Shown here: positions 34,030 through 43,082 of the stretch, in pieces
Layout: each line of letters opens with the position of its first letter
Numbering within the stretch: the first letter of the stretch is position 1
Origin: Vreelandella nigrificans
GTDB taxonomy: Bacteria; Pseudomonadota; Gammaproteobacteria; Pseudomonadales; Halomonadaceae
Length of the DNA stretch: 64,000 bases
Direction: 5' to 3'
Assembly: GCF_002374315.1 (NCBI RefSeq)
Contig: NZ_NWUX01000017.1
Location: 1-64,000 of the forward strand
Translations under genes and position numbers: made by a program
Notes under the pieces: generated by a model
Databases searched by the model: none
The model's input: only the letters and a program-made list of their open reading frames with translations
Told to the model about the DNA's origin: nothing

Positions 34030-34418
34030 GCATTATTCGATACGGAACCGAAGGCGGCGTTGGGACCGGCGGCCAGAAGCTGCCCTTTGCCCGCGCCGTA
34101 GAAGCCGGTGGCTGGCTGTACGTTTCCGGCCAAACACCAATGACCGATGGCGAAGTCGTTGAAGGCGGCATCGTTGAGCAGACCCGCCTCGCCTTCGACA
34201 ACTGCCTGGCCATCATGCAAGAAGCTGGCTACGGCGTTGAAGACGTCGTGCATGTCACCACCGTGCTGACTGATGCGCGCTATTTCAGCTCTTTCAACAA
34301 AGTATTTAAGGAGGTCTTTGGTGACAACCCACCGGCACGCATCTGCAGCGTTCAGGACTTAGTGGTGGATTGCAAAGTTGAGGTTGACGTGAAGTGTTTT
34401 CGCGCTGATCGCGCCTAA
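34026..34418 (+). CDS. ridA: RidA-family enamine/imine deaminase
   Basis: Small trimeric YjgF/YER057c/UK114 protein (130 aa) that hydrolyses reactive enamines such as 2-aminoacrylate. Family signature: GWLYVSGQTPMTDG, PPARICSVQDL with the conserved Arg, and KVEVDVKCF at the C-terminus. Overlap with the D-aminoacylase stop shows coupling. Pairing with a D-serine dehydratase-like enzyme, whose product is 2-aminoacrylate, gives a direct reason for its presence. Confidence 0.92.
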   Translation: MSIIRYGTEGGVGTGGQKLPFARAVEAGGWLYVSGQTPMTDGEVVEGGIVEQTRLAFDNCLAIMQEAGYGVEDVVHVTTVLTDARYFSSFNKVFKEVFGDNPPARICSVQDLVVDCKVEVDVKCFRADRA

Positions 34419-34440
34419 AAACCTAAAAATAAGTACTACA

Positions 34441-34474
34441 AAAAAGCGCCGTACCCCGGCAAGGGTACAGCGCC
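34441..34474 (-). terminator. Hairpin with T tract in the minus direction
   Basis: GCGC-C-GTACCC and GGGTAC-A-GCGC form a stem with one mismatch and a 6-base loop. The T tract is on the minus strand, so it would stop antisense transcription entering ridA; on the plus strand it is only a hairpin between ridA and the symporter. Confidence 0.45.
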
Positions 34475-34476
34475 AG

Positions 34477-34515
34477 ATTACCGCGTGATTAAGACAAACA
34501 AGCCCTGCGGTAATC
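34477..34515. promoter_or_regulatory. 9-bp inverted repeat in the symporter leader
   Basis: GATTACCGC and GCGGTAATC are perfect inverted arms with a 21-base spacer, directly after the hairpin at 34441-34474. Confidence 0.5.
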
Positions 34516-34533
34516 GCTTCCATTGCCCACCTT

Positions 34534-34551
34534 CGGCCGCGGCAACGGCCG
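34534..34551. promoter_or_regulatory. Third hairpin in the symporter leader
   Basis: CGGCCG twice around a CGGCAA loop, ending 24 bases before the symporter ATG. Confidence 0.45.
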
Positions 34552-34575
34552 GATAAACAACGATAAGAGGTTAAC

Positions 34576-36075
34576 ATGAACAGTCAAATATTCCTCACCA
34601 CCTTTCTGCTCTACATTATCGCCATGATCGCGTTTGGGTGGTGGGTCTCCCGGCACAAACGCGGTAGCGGAGACGACTTTCTACTTGGTGGACGTAGTGT
34701 GCCCCTGTTTCTCACCGTCGGCACTACCGTCGCTACCATGGTTGGTACCGGCTCTAGCATGGGTGCCGTTGGGTTTGGTTATGCGAATGGTTGGGCTGGC
34801 GCGCTATACGGACTCGGCGGTGCTGTCGGCATTTTACTGCTCGCCGTCTGTTTTGCCTCCGTGCGCGAACTGCGCTTTATGACCATGAGCGAAGAACTCT
34901 CCTACTATGTTGGCGCCAACCGACTAGTGCGTAACATCGTCGCGCTGCTTATCTATATCGCCTGCATTGGCTGGCTGGGCGCACATATTTTGGGAGGTGG
35001 CCTCTACCTTTCCTGGATGGCGGGTATTGACCTAACCACGGCACGTATTCTGGTTGCCCTTGGCTTCGGCATTTACTGTGTGGTTGGGGGATATTTCGCA
35101 GTTATTTGGACTGACACTATTCAAGCAGTTGTGCTCTTCGCGGGCTTCATCTTGATGGCAGTGCTGGCGTTGGTTGAGGTAGGCGGTTTTTCGGGACTTA
35201 CAGCAAGCATGGATGCAGGGGCCACCAGCTTTTTAGGCATTGGTAAAATTGGTGCGCTACCCGCACTGTCACTAGCCGCCGTTATTGCGATTGGTGTACT
35301 CGCAACCCCCTCCTTCCGTCAGCGGATCTACTCTGGAAAATCAGTTGGCTCAGTGCGCCGCTCATTCCTGATCACCGGCTTTCTCTATCTTGGCTTTTCC
35401 ATCATTCCCGCCATTATTGGCATGGCCACGCATGCCCTTAACCCAGGGCTTGAGAATAGCAACTACGCTTTCCCTTTCTTAGCCACTGAAATCATGCCGC
35501 TAGGGTTAGGCTTGTTATTACTGGTGGCGGGCCTTTCAGCCACTATGTCGAGCGCCAGCTCAGACGCTATTGCCGGGGTCTCCACGCTTATTCGTGACTT
35601 GTATGTATTAGTAACTGGGCGTACCCCATCGGCGCGCAATGTGGTTCGCTTCTCCCGTATAGCACTAGTAGCAACCATTGGCTTGGCACTGTTGTTCGCA
35701 CTAGCCTCGGATAATGTTATTACCTACATTACCCGCATGATCTCAACTATCTTGTCAGGCTTATTCGTTTGCGCGGTACTAGGCCGTTTCTGGCCCCGTT
35801 ACAACTGGCAGGGCGCCATCGCTTCACTAGTTTTCGCCTCAGCCACATCATTAACGATTATCGCCAATAGTGATTGGACAGCCTTCTGGGGTAACCCGAG
35901 TATTCCTGCGGTTCTAGCCTCTCTGTTAGCCGGGGTGGTTGTTAGCCTCTTGACGCCAGCTTCCAACGTCACCTCTGCCCAGGCGCTGGCGATTCTTGAC
36001 CAAGAGCGCCAACGTATGGAACAAGTCCCAGAACCAATGTTAACCAGTTCTGAAGCCCCCTCTACGCCTCGCTAA
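34576..36075 (+). CDS. Sodium:solute symporter (SSS family)
   Basis: A 499-aa integral membrane carrier with about 13 hydrophobic helices. SSS landmarks are DDFLLGGRSVPLFLTVGTTV near 32-51, GYFAVIWTDTIQAVVLF near 175-191 and the sodium-site region LSATMSSASSDAIAGVSTL near 318-336. It follows ridA by 157 bases that hold three hairpins, so it may be transcribed with the D-aminoacylase genes or separately tuned. The substrate is likely a D-amino acid or N-acyl-D-amino acid, by context only. A strong terminator follows. Confidence 0.88.
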   Translation: MNSQIFLTTFLLYIIAMIAFGWWVSRHKRGSGDDFLLGGRSVPLFLTVGTTVATMVGTGSSMGAVGFGYANGWAGALYGLGGAVGILLLAVCFASVRELRFMTMSEELSYYVGANRLVRNIVALLIYIACIGWLGAHILGGGLYLSWMAGIDLTTARILVALGFGIYCVVGGYFAVIWTDTIQAVVLFAGFILMAVLALVEVGGFSGLTASMDAGATSFLGIGKIGALPALSLAAVIAIGVLATPSFRQRIYSGKSVGSVRRSFLITGFLYLGFSIIPAIIGMATHALNPGLENSNYAFPFLATEIMPLGLGLLLLVAGLSATMSSASSDAIAGVSTLIRDLYVLVTGRTPSARNVVRFSRIALVATIGLALLFALASDNVITYITRMISTILSGLFVCAVLGRFWPRYNWQGAIASLVFASATSLTIIANSDWTAFWGNPSIPAVLASLLAGVVVSLLTPASNVTSAQALAILDQERQRMEQVPEPMLTSSEAPSTPR

Positions 36076-36100
36076 TCGTTAACCATTCGTGCACAAAAAA

Positions 36101-36133
36101 GCCCCACTGATTCTTTAAATCAGTGGGGCTTTT
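36101..36133. terminator. Bidirectional rho-independent terminator
   Basis: GCCCCACTGATT and AATCAGTGGGGC with a short loop, A6 before and T4 after, between the convergent symporter (+) and uxuA (-). Confidence 0.92.
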
Positions 36134-36139
36134 CCATCT

Positions 36140-36199
36140 TGAAGAGTAATGGGTTGAAGGATAATGGGTCTAGGGATAACAGACCTAAGAATAATAGAT
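36140..36199. repeat. 15-bp imperfect tandem repeat, 4 copies
   Basis: Units start at 36140, 36155, 36170 and 36185 (TGAAGAGTAATGGGT, TGAAGGATAATGGGT and two more diverged). They lie between the terminator and the uxuA stop codon. Confidence 0.78.
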
Positions 36200-36213
36200 G
36201 AAGGGGTTACGGA

Positions 36214-37392
36214 TTACCGGGCGGTTAACTGCCGCACCGCCAGTTCCACACCACGAAGCTCAGCCAAGCCGCGCAGGCGCCCGTAAAGCGGGTAGCCGGG
36301 CGCTGTTTTGCGCTGTTGATCATCAAGAATGTGATGGCCGTGGTCAGGACGCAGCGGTATGCACGCCCCTCCCTCACGTTCCCGGCGACGCTCTTCCTCT
36401 ACCAAAGCGTGGATCACGCCCACCATATCTACATCACCCGCAAGATGCGGCGCTTCATGAAACGAAAGTGTATCCGCTTCGCGCTGGGTGGCGCGTAGGT
36501 GGGTAAAATGAATATGCGGGGCAAAATGGCGGATCATGGCCACCAAGTCATTGTCTTCCCGAACGCCGTAAGAGCCGGTGCAAAGCGTTAAGCCATTGGC
36601 AGGGCTAGGCACGCGATCGACAATCCACTGGGTATCTTCGCGGGTCGAGACGACACGCGGAAGGCCAAGCAGTGGCCTTGGGGGGTCATCTGGATGAATC
36701 GCCATGCGTATACCGATCTCTTCTGCCACTGGGATGACGGCCTGCAGAAAATAACCCAGGTTTTCGCGCAGTTGAGCAGCATCAATATCAGCATACTCTT
36801 CCAATACAGCGCGAAACTGTTCAAGGGTGTAGTGCTCTTCAGCCCCAGGTAGCCCTGCAATTAGCGTATTGACCAGTTTGTCACGACCAGCACGATCTAA
36901 GCCTTCAAGATAACCACTTGCTTGGGCCTTCTCCTCGGCGCTGTATTCAGCCTCTGCTGCTGGCCTCTTGAGGAGGTAAAGATCAAAGGCAGCAAAAGCA
37001 GTTTGGTCAAAGCGTAGCGCTAAGGCGCCATCCGGCAGCGCATACGTCAGGTCCGTGCGCGTCCAGTCCAACACCGGCATAAAGTTGTAGCAAACAGTAT
37101 CGATCCCGCAGGCTGCCAGATGTCGCAGGGTTTGGCAGTAAGTTGCGATCAGTGCATCCCGCTCGGGCAGGCCTTTTTTAATCGACTCATGCACTGGCAC
37201 ACTCTCCACCACCGACCATTTCAGACCAGCGGCTTCGATCATCTGCTGACGCTCATGGATCGCCTCAACTGCCCAAACCTGATCGTTGGACACCTCGTGC
37301 AGTGCCGTCACGATACCGGTTGCGCCTGTTTGGCGAATTTCTGCTAAGCGAATGGCATCATTTGGGCCAAACCAGCGCCAGGTATGCTCCAT
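36214..37392 (-). CDS. uxuA: D-mannonate dehydratase UxuA
   Basis: Converts D-mannonate to 2-keto-3-deoxy-D-gluconate in the hexuronate pathway. The 392-aa TIM-barrel protein opens [14 protein letters not shown] and has [45 protein letters not shown] and [14 protein letters not shown], the metal and substrate segments of UxuA. Length is normal. It is 10 bases after uxuB and is the last gene of a long operon. A second, unrelated mannonate dehydratase (ManD) starts the same operon. Confidence 0.95.
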   Translation of the reverse strand: MEHTWRWFGPNDAIRLAEIRQTGATGIVTALHEVSNDQVWAVEAIHERQQMIEAAGLKWSVVESVPVHESIKKGLPERDALIATYCQTLRHLAACGIDTVCYNFMPVLDWTRTDLTYALPDGALALRFDQTAFAAFDLYLLKRPAAEAEYSAEEKAQASGYLEGLDRAGRDKLVNTLIAGLPGAEEHYTLEQFRAVLEEYADIDAAQLRENLGYFLQAVIPVAEEIGIRMAIHPDDPPRPLLGLPRVVSTREDTQWIVDRVPSPANGLTLCTGSYGVREDNDLVAMIRHFAPHIHFTHLRATQREADTLSFHEAPHLAGDVDMVGVIHALVEEERRREREGGACIPLRPDHGHHILDDQQRKTAPGYPLYGRLRGLAELRGVELAVRQLTAR

Positions 37393-37402
37393 TAGTAACT
37401 CC

Positions 37403-38923
37403 CTATTTTTTGCTATTGAGCGCCGCTAATGCCCCGCTTAGCCCGTCGGTTGTCAGCACTTGGTAAGCCGACAGTACCTCGTCGACAAATGGCTGATTCG
37501 CTGCCAGCACAGCAGGCACAACGTCATCGACCGCTAGAAACGCATTAATTAGCTCCGTTGAGTTACCACCGTGGGTTTGATGCAGTTCAGCAAATCGTTT
37601 GGCCATGGGATCATCAATGGGGTAGCGATTGCCTTGCAGGTCCTCCCCATCGGTATAGCGGATCCAGGCAGCCATGCCTAATGCCAAACAGGGCGATGAA
37701 AGCCCCACAGCACTGCGTTCCAGCACACCAGAAAGCCAGCGCTGAGGGAGCTTCTGGCTGCCATCCATGGCAATTTGCTGCAAGCGATGGCGCAAACTGT
37801 CATTGGCAAAGCGTGCCAGTAGCGAGTCGGCATATGCCGCTAAATCAATCCCCTCGGGCATTTTGAGCGTAGGGGCCGCTTCTTCCAGCATATAGCGGCG
37901 TAGCAAAGCACGCAGTCCGGCGTGATTAACGCCATCAAAGACAGTTTCAATACCCGCTAATGCGCCAAGGTAAGCCAGTAAGGAGTGGCTGCCATTGAGT
38001 ATGCGTAGTTTCATGGTTTCAAATGGCGCCACATCAGCGACCATCTCAACGCCTTCAGCCTCCCAGTTTGGGCGCCCCATGGGGAAGTTATCTTCCACTA
38101 CCCACTGGGTGAACGCCTCGCTCACTACCGCATTGGGATCGTTAGCTCCCAGCGCCGCCAAACGCTCGAAGTCCACGTCGGTCATGGCGGGGACGATGCG
38201 ATCTACCATGCTGCAGGGAAAAGCAACCTTATCGGCAATCCAACTCGCCAGCGCTACATCACGCTGCTCAGCCAATTGCACCACCGCTTGGCGTGTACGC
38301 TTACCGTTATCCGGCATGTTGTCGCAGGAAAGCACCGTAAATGGAGCGATGCCTGCTGCGTGCCGCCGTGCTAGCGCTTCCACCAGTAAACCTAGCGCGG
38401 TGCGCGGCTGCTGGGGCGAGGCAATGTCGCCGATGATCATCGGGTCCTCAAGCCTTAACTCACCGCTGGCAGGGTTTAGAAAGTAGCCCTTCTCGGTCAC
38501 TGTTAGAGTAACGATGCGTGTATCAACAGCAGCCATTCGCGCCAGTAGCGCCTCACGGTCACGCCCCCAGTTCCCCGCTCTATTTCCAGAACTATTTCCA
38601 GAACTATTTCCAGAACTATTTCCAGAGCTATCACAACCAGAAAACAGCGTCTCTTCGATCACGCCTATTTCGCGTAGCGTGAGGGTGTCGCTATCAGCGT
38701 ACTCGGCAACCTGATAACGGTAGTTAGCATCGCGAAGGCCATCTACCAAACCAACGCTTGAACGTAAGTTAGCGCTACACACGCCCCACTCGCTATCACC
38801 ACTGCGTTGACGATAGCGCTCTAAATAGACGGCTTGATGGGCACGGTGAAAAGCACCCAAGCCTAAGTGAACGATACCGATCTGGCCACTTTTTGGCGAA
38901 GCGTCAATACGTTGCAGGGCCAT
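37403..38923 (-). CDS. uxuB: Fructuronate reductase (UxuB, mannitol dehydrogenase family)
   Basis: NAD-dependent reductase linking D-fructuronate and D-mannonate. Family blocks are [18 protein letters not shown] at 16-33, [24 protein letters not shown] and the Lys/Asn/His active-site run in [12 protein letters not shown]. It is 506 aa because of an in-frame Ser-Ser-Gly-Asn repeat insertion at residues about 99-114, where family members have a short loop. It begins 2 bases after the TRAP large permease. D-mannitol or D-arabinitol dehydrogenases share the fold, but the uxuA neighbour decides. Confidence 0.92.
   Translation of the reverse strand: MALQRIDASPKSGQIGIVHLGLGAFHRAHQAVYLERYRQRSGDSEWGVCSANLRSSVGLVDGLRDANYRYQVAEYADSDTLTLREIGVIEETLFSGCDSSGNSSGNSSGNSSGNRAGNWGRDREALLARMAAVDTRIVTLTVTEKGYFLNPASGELRLEDPMIIGDIASPQQPRTALGLLVEALARRHAAGIAPFTVLSCDNMPDNGKRTRQAVVQLAEQRDVALASWIADKVAFPCSMVDRIVPAMTDVDFERLAALGANDPNAVVSEAFTQWVVEDNFPMGRPNWEAEGVEMVADVAPFETMKLRILNGSHSLLAYLGALAGIETVFDGVNHAGLRALLRRYMLEEAAPTLKMPEGIDLAAYADSLLARFANDSLRHRLQQIAMDGSQKLPQRWLSGVLERSAVGLSSPCLALGMAAWIRYTDGEDLQGNRYPIDDPMAKRFAELHQTHGGNSTELINAFLAVDDVVPAVLAANQPFVDEVLSAYQVLTTDGLSGALAALNSKK
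38580..38627. repeat. 12-bp tandem repeat, 4 copies, in frame inside uxuB
   Basis: CTATTTCCAGAA starts at 38580, 38592 and 38604, with a final copy at 38616 that differs in the last base. It encodes repeated SSGN. The unit is a multiple of three, so copy changes keep the frame. Confidence 0.95.
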
Positions 38924-38925
38924 CG

Positions 38926-40209
38926 TTAATTACTCCCCATCAGCAGGTTAGGCAACCAAAGCGAGATCGCAGGAACATAGGTCACCAGTAGTAGCACCAC
39001 CAAGTTACATAGCAAAAACGGCATGATGGCTTTGGCGACGGTCAACATGGGTAGCTTACCAATCCCGGCTACCACAAAGAGGCATACCCCTACCGGCGGT
39101 GTGGTTAGCCCGATCATCAGGTTCAAGACTGCGATGACGGCAAAATGCACCGGGTCAACACCAACGCCAGTGGCCACGCCTACCAACGCTGGGAAGAGAA
39201 TAATCAGCGCTGCAATAGTTTCCATAAAGGCGCCGACAAACAGCAGAATCAGGTTAAGGATGAGTAGAACGATCAGTGGGTTGTCACTGATAGAGAGAAT
39301 CAGTGAAGCAATCATCTGAGGGATCTGCTCGCTGGTAAGTATCCAGCCAAACAGGTTGGCTAATCCCACCATTAAAAGCAGTGCCGAGGAAGTTAGTACC
39401 GTGTCAGATAAGATCCCCGGAAGATTTTTCCACGACAGTCCTTTATAGACATACATGCCCACCACTAACGCATAAAGGCTGGCAACGATGGATGCTTCTG
39501 TGGGCGTAAAGAAACCGCCGATAATGCCGTAGAGAATAATCACGGTCATTAACAGTGCCCAAAAGGCTGTTTTCGCTTCACGCAGCAGTTGCATCATTGG
39601 CACCCGCTTCTCTTTAGGGTAGCCACGACGAACGGCTAGAATGTACACCGTAATCATCATAGCCAGGCCCATTAACAAGCCAGGTATAGCGCCCGCAAGG
39701 AACATACGCCCGACCGAAATACCACTTAGCGAACCGGCGATAATCATCGGCACACTGGGGGGGATAATCGGCCCAATGGTAGAGGATGCGGCGGTGACGG
39801 CGGCAGCAAAAGGTTTGTCATAGCCCGAACGCGCCATACCAGGAATCATCACCGAGCCTATACTGGCCGAGTCCGCCACCGCGGTACCCGAAATACCACC
39901 GAAAATCATCGAACCACCCACATTCGCCAGCCCTAACCCGCCGCGAATGTGGCCTAACAAGGCGTTGGCAAAGCGCACAATATGCTCAGTAATATTGCCC
40001 GCATTCATCAGGTTGCCAGCCAGCACAAAGCCTGGGATACAGAGCAGTACAAAGGTGTCGATTCCCGCATACATCCGCTGCGGGATAATCGTCAGTGAAA
40101 TGCCTTCCAGAAGAAGATATGAAAGCGACGCTAACCCCAATGAAAAGGCGATAGGCATCCCAATCATTAGCAGTATTAAAAACACACTAAACAGGATAAT
40201 AACTTCCAT
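38926..40209 (-). CDS. dctM: TRAP transporter large permease (DctM), hexuronate operon
   Basis: Large membrane subunit (427 aa) with family landmarks PGFVLAGNLMNAGNITEHIV, GGSMIFGGISGTAVADSASIG, IIPPSVPMIIAGSLSG and TPTEASIVASLYALVVG. GGAG lies eight bases before the ATG at 40209; a longer reading adds 12 residues. It is 2 bases after dctQ and 2 bases before uxuB, so the transporter is built into the hexuronate operon. The likely cargo is glucuronate, mannonate or a related acid. Confidence 0.94.
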   Translation of the reverse strand: MEVIILFSVFLILLMIGMPIAFSLGLASLSYLLLEGISLTIIPQRMYAGIDTFVLLCIPGFVLAGNLMNAGNITEHIVRFANALLGHIRGGLGLANVGGSMIFGGISGTAVADSASIGSVMIPGMARSGYDKPFAAAVTAASSTIGPIIPPSVPMIIAGSLSGISVGRMFLAGAIPGLLMGLAMMITVYILAVRRGYPKEKRVPMMQLLREAKTAFWALLMTVIILYGIIGGFFTPTEASIVASLYALVVGMYVYKGLSWKNLPGILSDTVLTSSALLLMVGLANLFGWILTSEQIPQMIASLILSISDNPLIVLLILNLILLFVGAFMETIAALIILFPALVGVATGVGVDPVHFAVIAVLNLMIGLTTPPVGVCLFVVAGIGKLPMLTVAKAIMPFLLCNLVVLLLVTYVPAISLWLPNLLMGSN

Positions 40210-40211
40210 GC

Positions 40212-40790
40212 TTACGGCTCCTGATGGGAGGCAGAAGAGCGACACATAGCGACCATTCCCTCAATGCATCCCAGTAAGCTGTAAACCAGGAGGAGCGCAA
40301 AGGTGACGACCGTTGAGAAAAAGATATACAGCATGGGAGCACGCAGCGTTGGCGAGGTCTGCCAGGCGCCATTTTGGGCATATTGCCAAGCGTAAGGCAG
40401 CACCAGAAAGGCAAATAGCCCTATCATCGAGCAGATCAATACCTGGAAAGCCGCTTTCATTCGCGGACGCAACAAGTGATGAAAAAGCTCAACGCTGATA
40501 TTACGGTTTTGGCGCAATACCACCCCCACCGATAACGCCACCATGTAGATGAACAAATAGCGTGATAGCTCTTCCGTCCAGGCAATAGAGAATGGCAAAA
40601 ACAGCCGCGAACATATTTGCAGCAGAACCGTGGCAGCAATGGTAATCAGCGCCATGACAGCTAAGGTTAAAAAGCATTTATCCACCCAGCCGATCACACG
40701 CCCAATGGCGCCTTCAAACTTAGGCACCGCCGACATTGAATCCAGACTCTCCAACGCTTGCTGTTCAAGCGCTTTGTGATCCGAGTTCAT
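40212..40790 (-). CDS. dctQ: TRAP transporter small permease (DctQ), hexuronate operon
   Basis: Small membrane subunit (192 aa) with the family run ICSRLFLPFSIAWTEELSRY and a following VGVVLRQNRNISVELF. The first 30 residues are a hydrophilic tail. GAGGAT six bases before the ATG at 40790 favours that start over an ATG two codons earlier. Lies between dctP and dctM. Confidence 0.92.
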   Translation of the reverse strand: MNSDHKALEQQALESLDSMSAVPKFEGAIGRVIGWVDKCFLTLAVMALITIAATVLLQICSRLFLPFSIAWTEELSRYLFIYMVALSVGVVLRQNRNISVELFHHLLRPRMKAAFQVLICSMIGLFAFLVLPYAWQYAQNGAWQTSPTLRAPMLYIFFSTVVTFALLLVYSLLGCIEGMVAMCRSSASHQEP

Positions 40791-40884
40791 AACCATATCC
40801 TCAGGGGCAAGCCGCTATTGCAGTAGAAACCGGGCTGGCGTGCTACCCGCCCAGTTTCATTAATCATTCACTACAAATACGACT

Positions 40885-41853
40885 TCATAAGTCTTGGATA
40901 GCGTCAAAGATTTCACGCTGTTCTGGCGTCAAGGCATCGAGTACGGCGGGGCGAGCTTTCTCAGCAAAGGCATCAACATCGACCTCGATAAACTCCATGC
41001 CACGATCTTGTAGTGCTTGTTCAAGGCGCGCCTGGTCTTCAGTGAACAGTTCAGCTTCATATGCCTGCATTGTTTGGGCAGCATCGCGAATCACCTGCTG
41101 CAGGTCCTCGGGCATACGCTCCAGCTGGTTGCGACCAATCACCACATAGATCCAGCTGCGCACGTGACCGGTCATGTTGACGTAGTCCTGCACCTCGTTG
41201 AAGCTGGCGCTTTCAATCAGGCTAAGCGGGTTCTCTTGACCCTCCAGGGTATTTTGCTGAAGTGCAGTGAACACTTCACTGAACGCCATTGGCGTAGGAC
41301 GTGCACCCATTGCCTGCCATGTATCAACAAATAGCGGCACGTTAGGAACACGTAGGCGTAGACCATCAAGGTCATCTGGATGGCGGATAGCACGATTGGA
41401 GGTCAGCTCGCGAGGGCCACGTTCAAACCATGCCAGAGGGACCAAATTAGTACGCTCAGTTATTTGCGCTTCAATCTCAGCACCGATCTCGCCGTCAACC
41501 GCCGCATGAAGATGTTCGGCATCACGGAAAGCGTAGGGAACCGCCATCATCGCGGCCTTAGGCGCCCAGTTCTGTAAGCTCTCCCCTGTAATGGTCATAT
41601 CCGCAGTACCCAGTTGGATACTGTTAATCACGTCCATTTCGTTGCCAAGCTGCTCACTGGGATAAAGACGCACCTCTATTCGCCCGTCGGAGTTGGCTTC
41701 AACTTCCTCTTTAAACTTCTCGGCGGCTTGGTGCCAAATGTTCTGCTCATTGGCTAAATGGCCAAAACGCAGCGTGAAATCTGCCGCCATTAGAGAATGG
41801 CTGCCTAGTATGGCGGCCCCCAGTACAGCGCTGGTGATAAGCTTTTTGATCAT
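40885..41853 (-). CDS. dctP: TRAP transporter substrate-binding protein (DctP), hexuronate operon
   Basis: Periplasmic receptor of 322 aa with a signal peptide (residues 1-23, ending LMAAD). It contains DLDGLRLRVPNVPLFVDT with the carboxylate-binding Arg, then GARPTPMAFSEVFTALQQNT and LEGQENPLSLI. It resembles sugar-acid-binding DctP proteins. It follows the RspB-like dehydrogenase by 117 bases of slightly repetitive GCATG-rich sequence, which may hold an internal signal. Confidence 0.94.
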   Translation of the reverse strand: MIKKLITSAVLGAAILGSHSLMAADFTLRFGHLANEQNIWHQAAEKFKEEVEANSDGRIEVRLYPSEQLGNEMDVINSIQLGTADMTITGESLQNWAPKAAMMAVPYAFRDAEHLHAAVDGEIGAEIEAQITERTNLVPLAWFERGPRELTSNRAIRHPDDLDGLRLRVPNVPLFVDTWQAMGARPTPMAFSEVFTALQQNTLEGQENPLSLIESASFNEVQDYVNMTGHVRSWIYVVIGRNQLERMPEDLQQVIRDAAQTMQAYEAELFTEDQARLEQALQDRGMEFIEVDVDAFAEKARPAVLDALTPEQREIFDAIQDL

Positions 41854-41970
41854 TGTCTTTCTCCTGCATACGAGTGTTGTTAGTTGTTAATTGCAGCGGT
41901 TAACTACGCATGGGTGAGCATGGAGTGGCGTGGGTTGACATGCATTGGCATGCCTTGGTGTAGCCCGCCC

Positions 41971-42993
41971 TCAAGCACTGATTTGAATCAGCACCTTACG
42001 GGCCTCTTCTGGTCGGTGATCAAGCATGTCGATGGCACTAGGCATATCACTCAGCGGCAACCGATGACTGACCAGCGCTAACGGATCCAACTGCCCGCTC
42101 GCCATTAGCTCAAGCACCTCCGGAAACTTACGGTTGTTAAGTCTCGACCCCACCAGGGTCAGCTCTTTCTTAATCACTTCTAGCTGCACAAGGTCACTGG
42201 GCTGAACGCTGAAGCCCAGTAAACCAATGCGCCCTGCTGGCGATGCCAGACGCAGCATTTGCGGCAACAGCGCAGGCACGCAGGCCGCATCAGCAATCAG
42301 CGGCACACCTTCACCCTGTGTTAGCGCGAGCACCTCTTTTTCAACATCGTGCTCACTGCTATTAAAGATGTGTGTGGCGCCAAGCTGCTTCGCGACGGCT
42401 AATCGCTCATTGATGACATCAGTGACGATGACCTCTTCGATACCCTTGGCCAGTGCCATCTGCAGGATCGTCATACCGATCACACCCGCCCCCAAAATCA
42501 TTAGCCGGTCACCGGGGTGGGGCTGCATACGATCAAGCACGTTGGCCGCAATGGTGTAGGGCTCGACAAGGGCAGCAGCATCCAAGCCAATATGGTCGGG
42601 TAAGTGGTGCACATTAGCGGCAGGCACGGTAACGAACTCTTCAAAACCACCATTACGGTGGACACCGATCACTTCAAGCGAACTGCACACGTTGGGGCGG
42701 CCAATACGACAGGGGTAACACTTACCGCAGCTAATAACCGGATCCACACACACGCGGTCACCGACGTTAACACCGTGTACCTCTTCCCCTACTGCTTCCA
42801 CAACACCGGCAAATTCATGGCCGGTGATACGTGGGAAGCGCACGAAGGCATTATCGCCATGGATGATGTGCATATCTGAGCCGCAGATACCTGCAAAGGC
42901 CACCCGCACAAGTACCTCTTTGCTGGCCGCCTCAGGCACCTCAACATCAGCCACTTGGTAGTCGTGTGGCGCTTTCACCTGGAATGCTTTCAT
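41971..42993 (-). CDS. rspB: Zinc-dependent polyol dehydrogenase (RspB-like)
   Basis: MDR dehydrogenase (340 aa) of the L-idonate 5-dehydrogenase/L-galactonate dehydrogenase/RspB group. Catalytic zinc segments are GICGSDMHIIHG and GHEFAGVV. Structural zinc cysteines are in CGKCYPCRIGRPNVC, and LGAGVIGMTILQ is the Rossmann loop. GGAGAG lies eight bases before the ATG at 42993. It sits after manD, matching the rspA-rspB pairing of E. coli. The exact sugar acid oxidised is open. Confidence 0.86.
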   Translation of the reverse strand: MKAFQVKAPHDYQVADVEVPEAASKEVLVRVAFAGICGSDMHIIHGDNAFVRFPRITGHEFAGVVEAVGEEVHGVNVGDRVCVDPVISCGKCYPCRIGRPNVCSSLEVIGVHRNGGFEEFVTVPAANVHHLPDHIGLDAAALVEPYTIAANVLDRMQPHPGDRLMILGAGVIGMTILQMALAKGIEEVIVTDVINERLAVAKQLGATHIFNSSEHDVEKEVLALTQGEGVPLIADAACVPALLPQMLRLASPAGRIGLLGFSVQPSDLVQLEVIKKELTLVGSRLNNRKFPEVLELMASGQLDPLALVSHRLPLSDMPSAIDMLDHRPEEARKVLIQISA

Positions 42994-43031
42994 TGACGTG
43001 ACTCTCCTTACCCGCACTTTTAAGTTACCAA

Positions 43032-43082
43032 TGCCGCGAATTCACCAATGTCCCTAGCTCACTAGTGCCCCTAGCTCACCAG
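43032..43082. repeat. 17-bp imperfect tandem repeat, 3 copies, over the manD stop
   Basis: Units start at 43032, 43049 and 43066; the last two (TGTCCCTAGCTCACTAG and TGCCCCTAGCTCACCAG) differ at three positions. The manD stop codon (43076-43078) lies inside the third unit. Confidence 0.8.
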
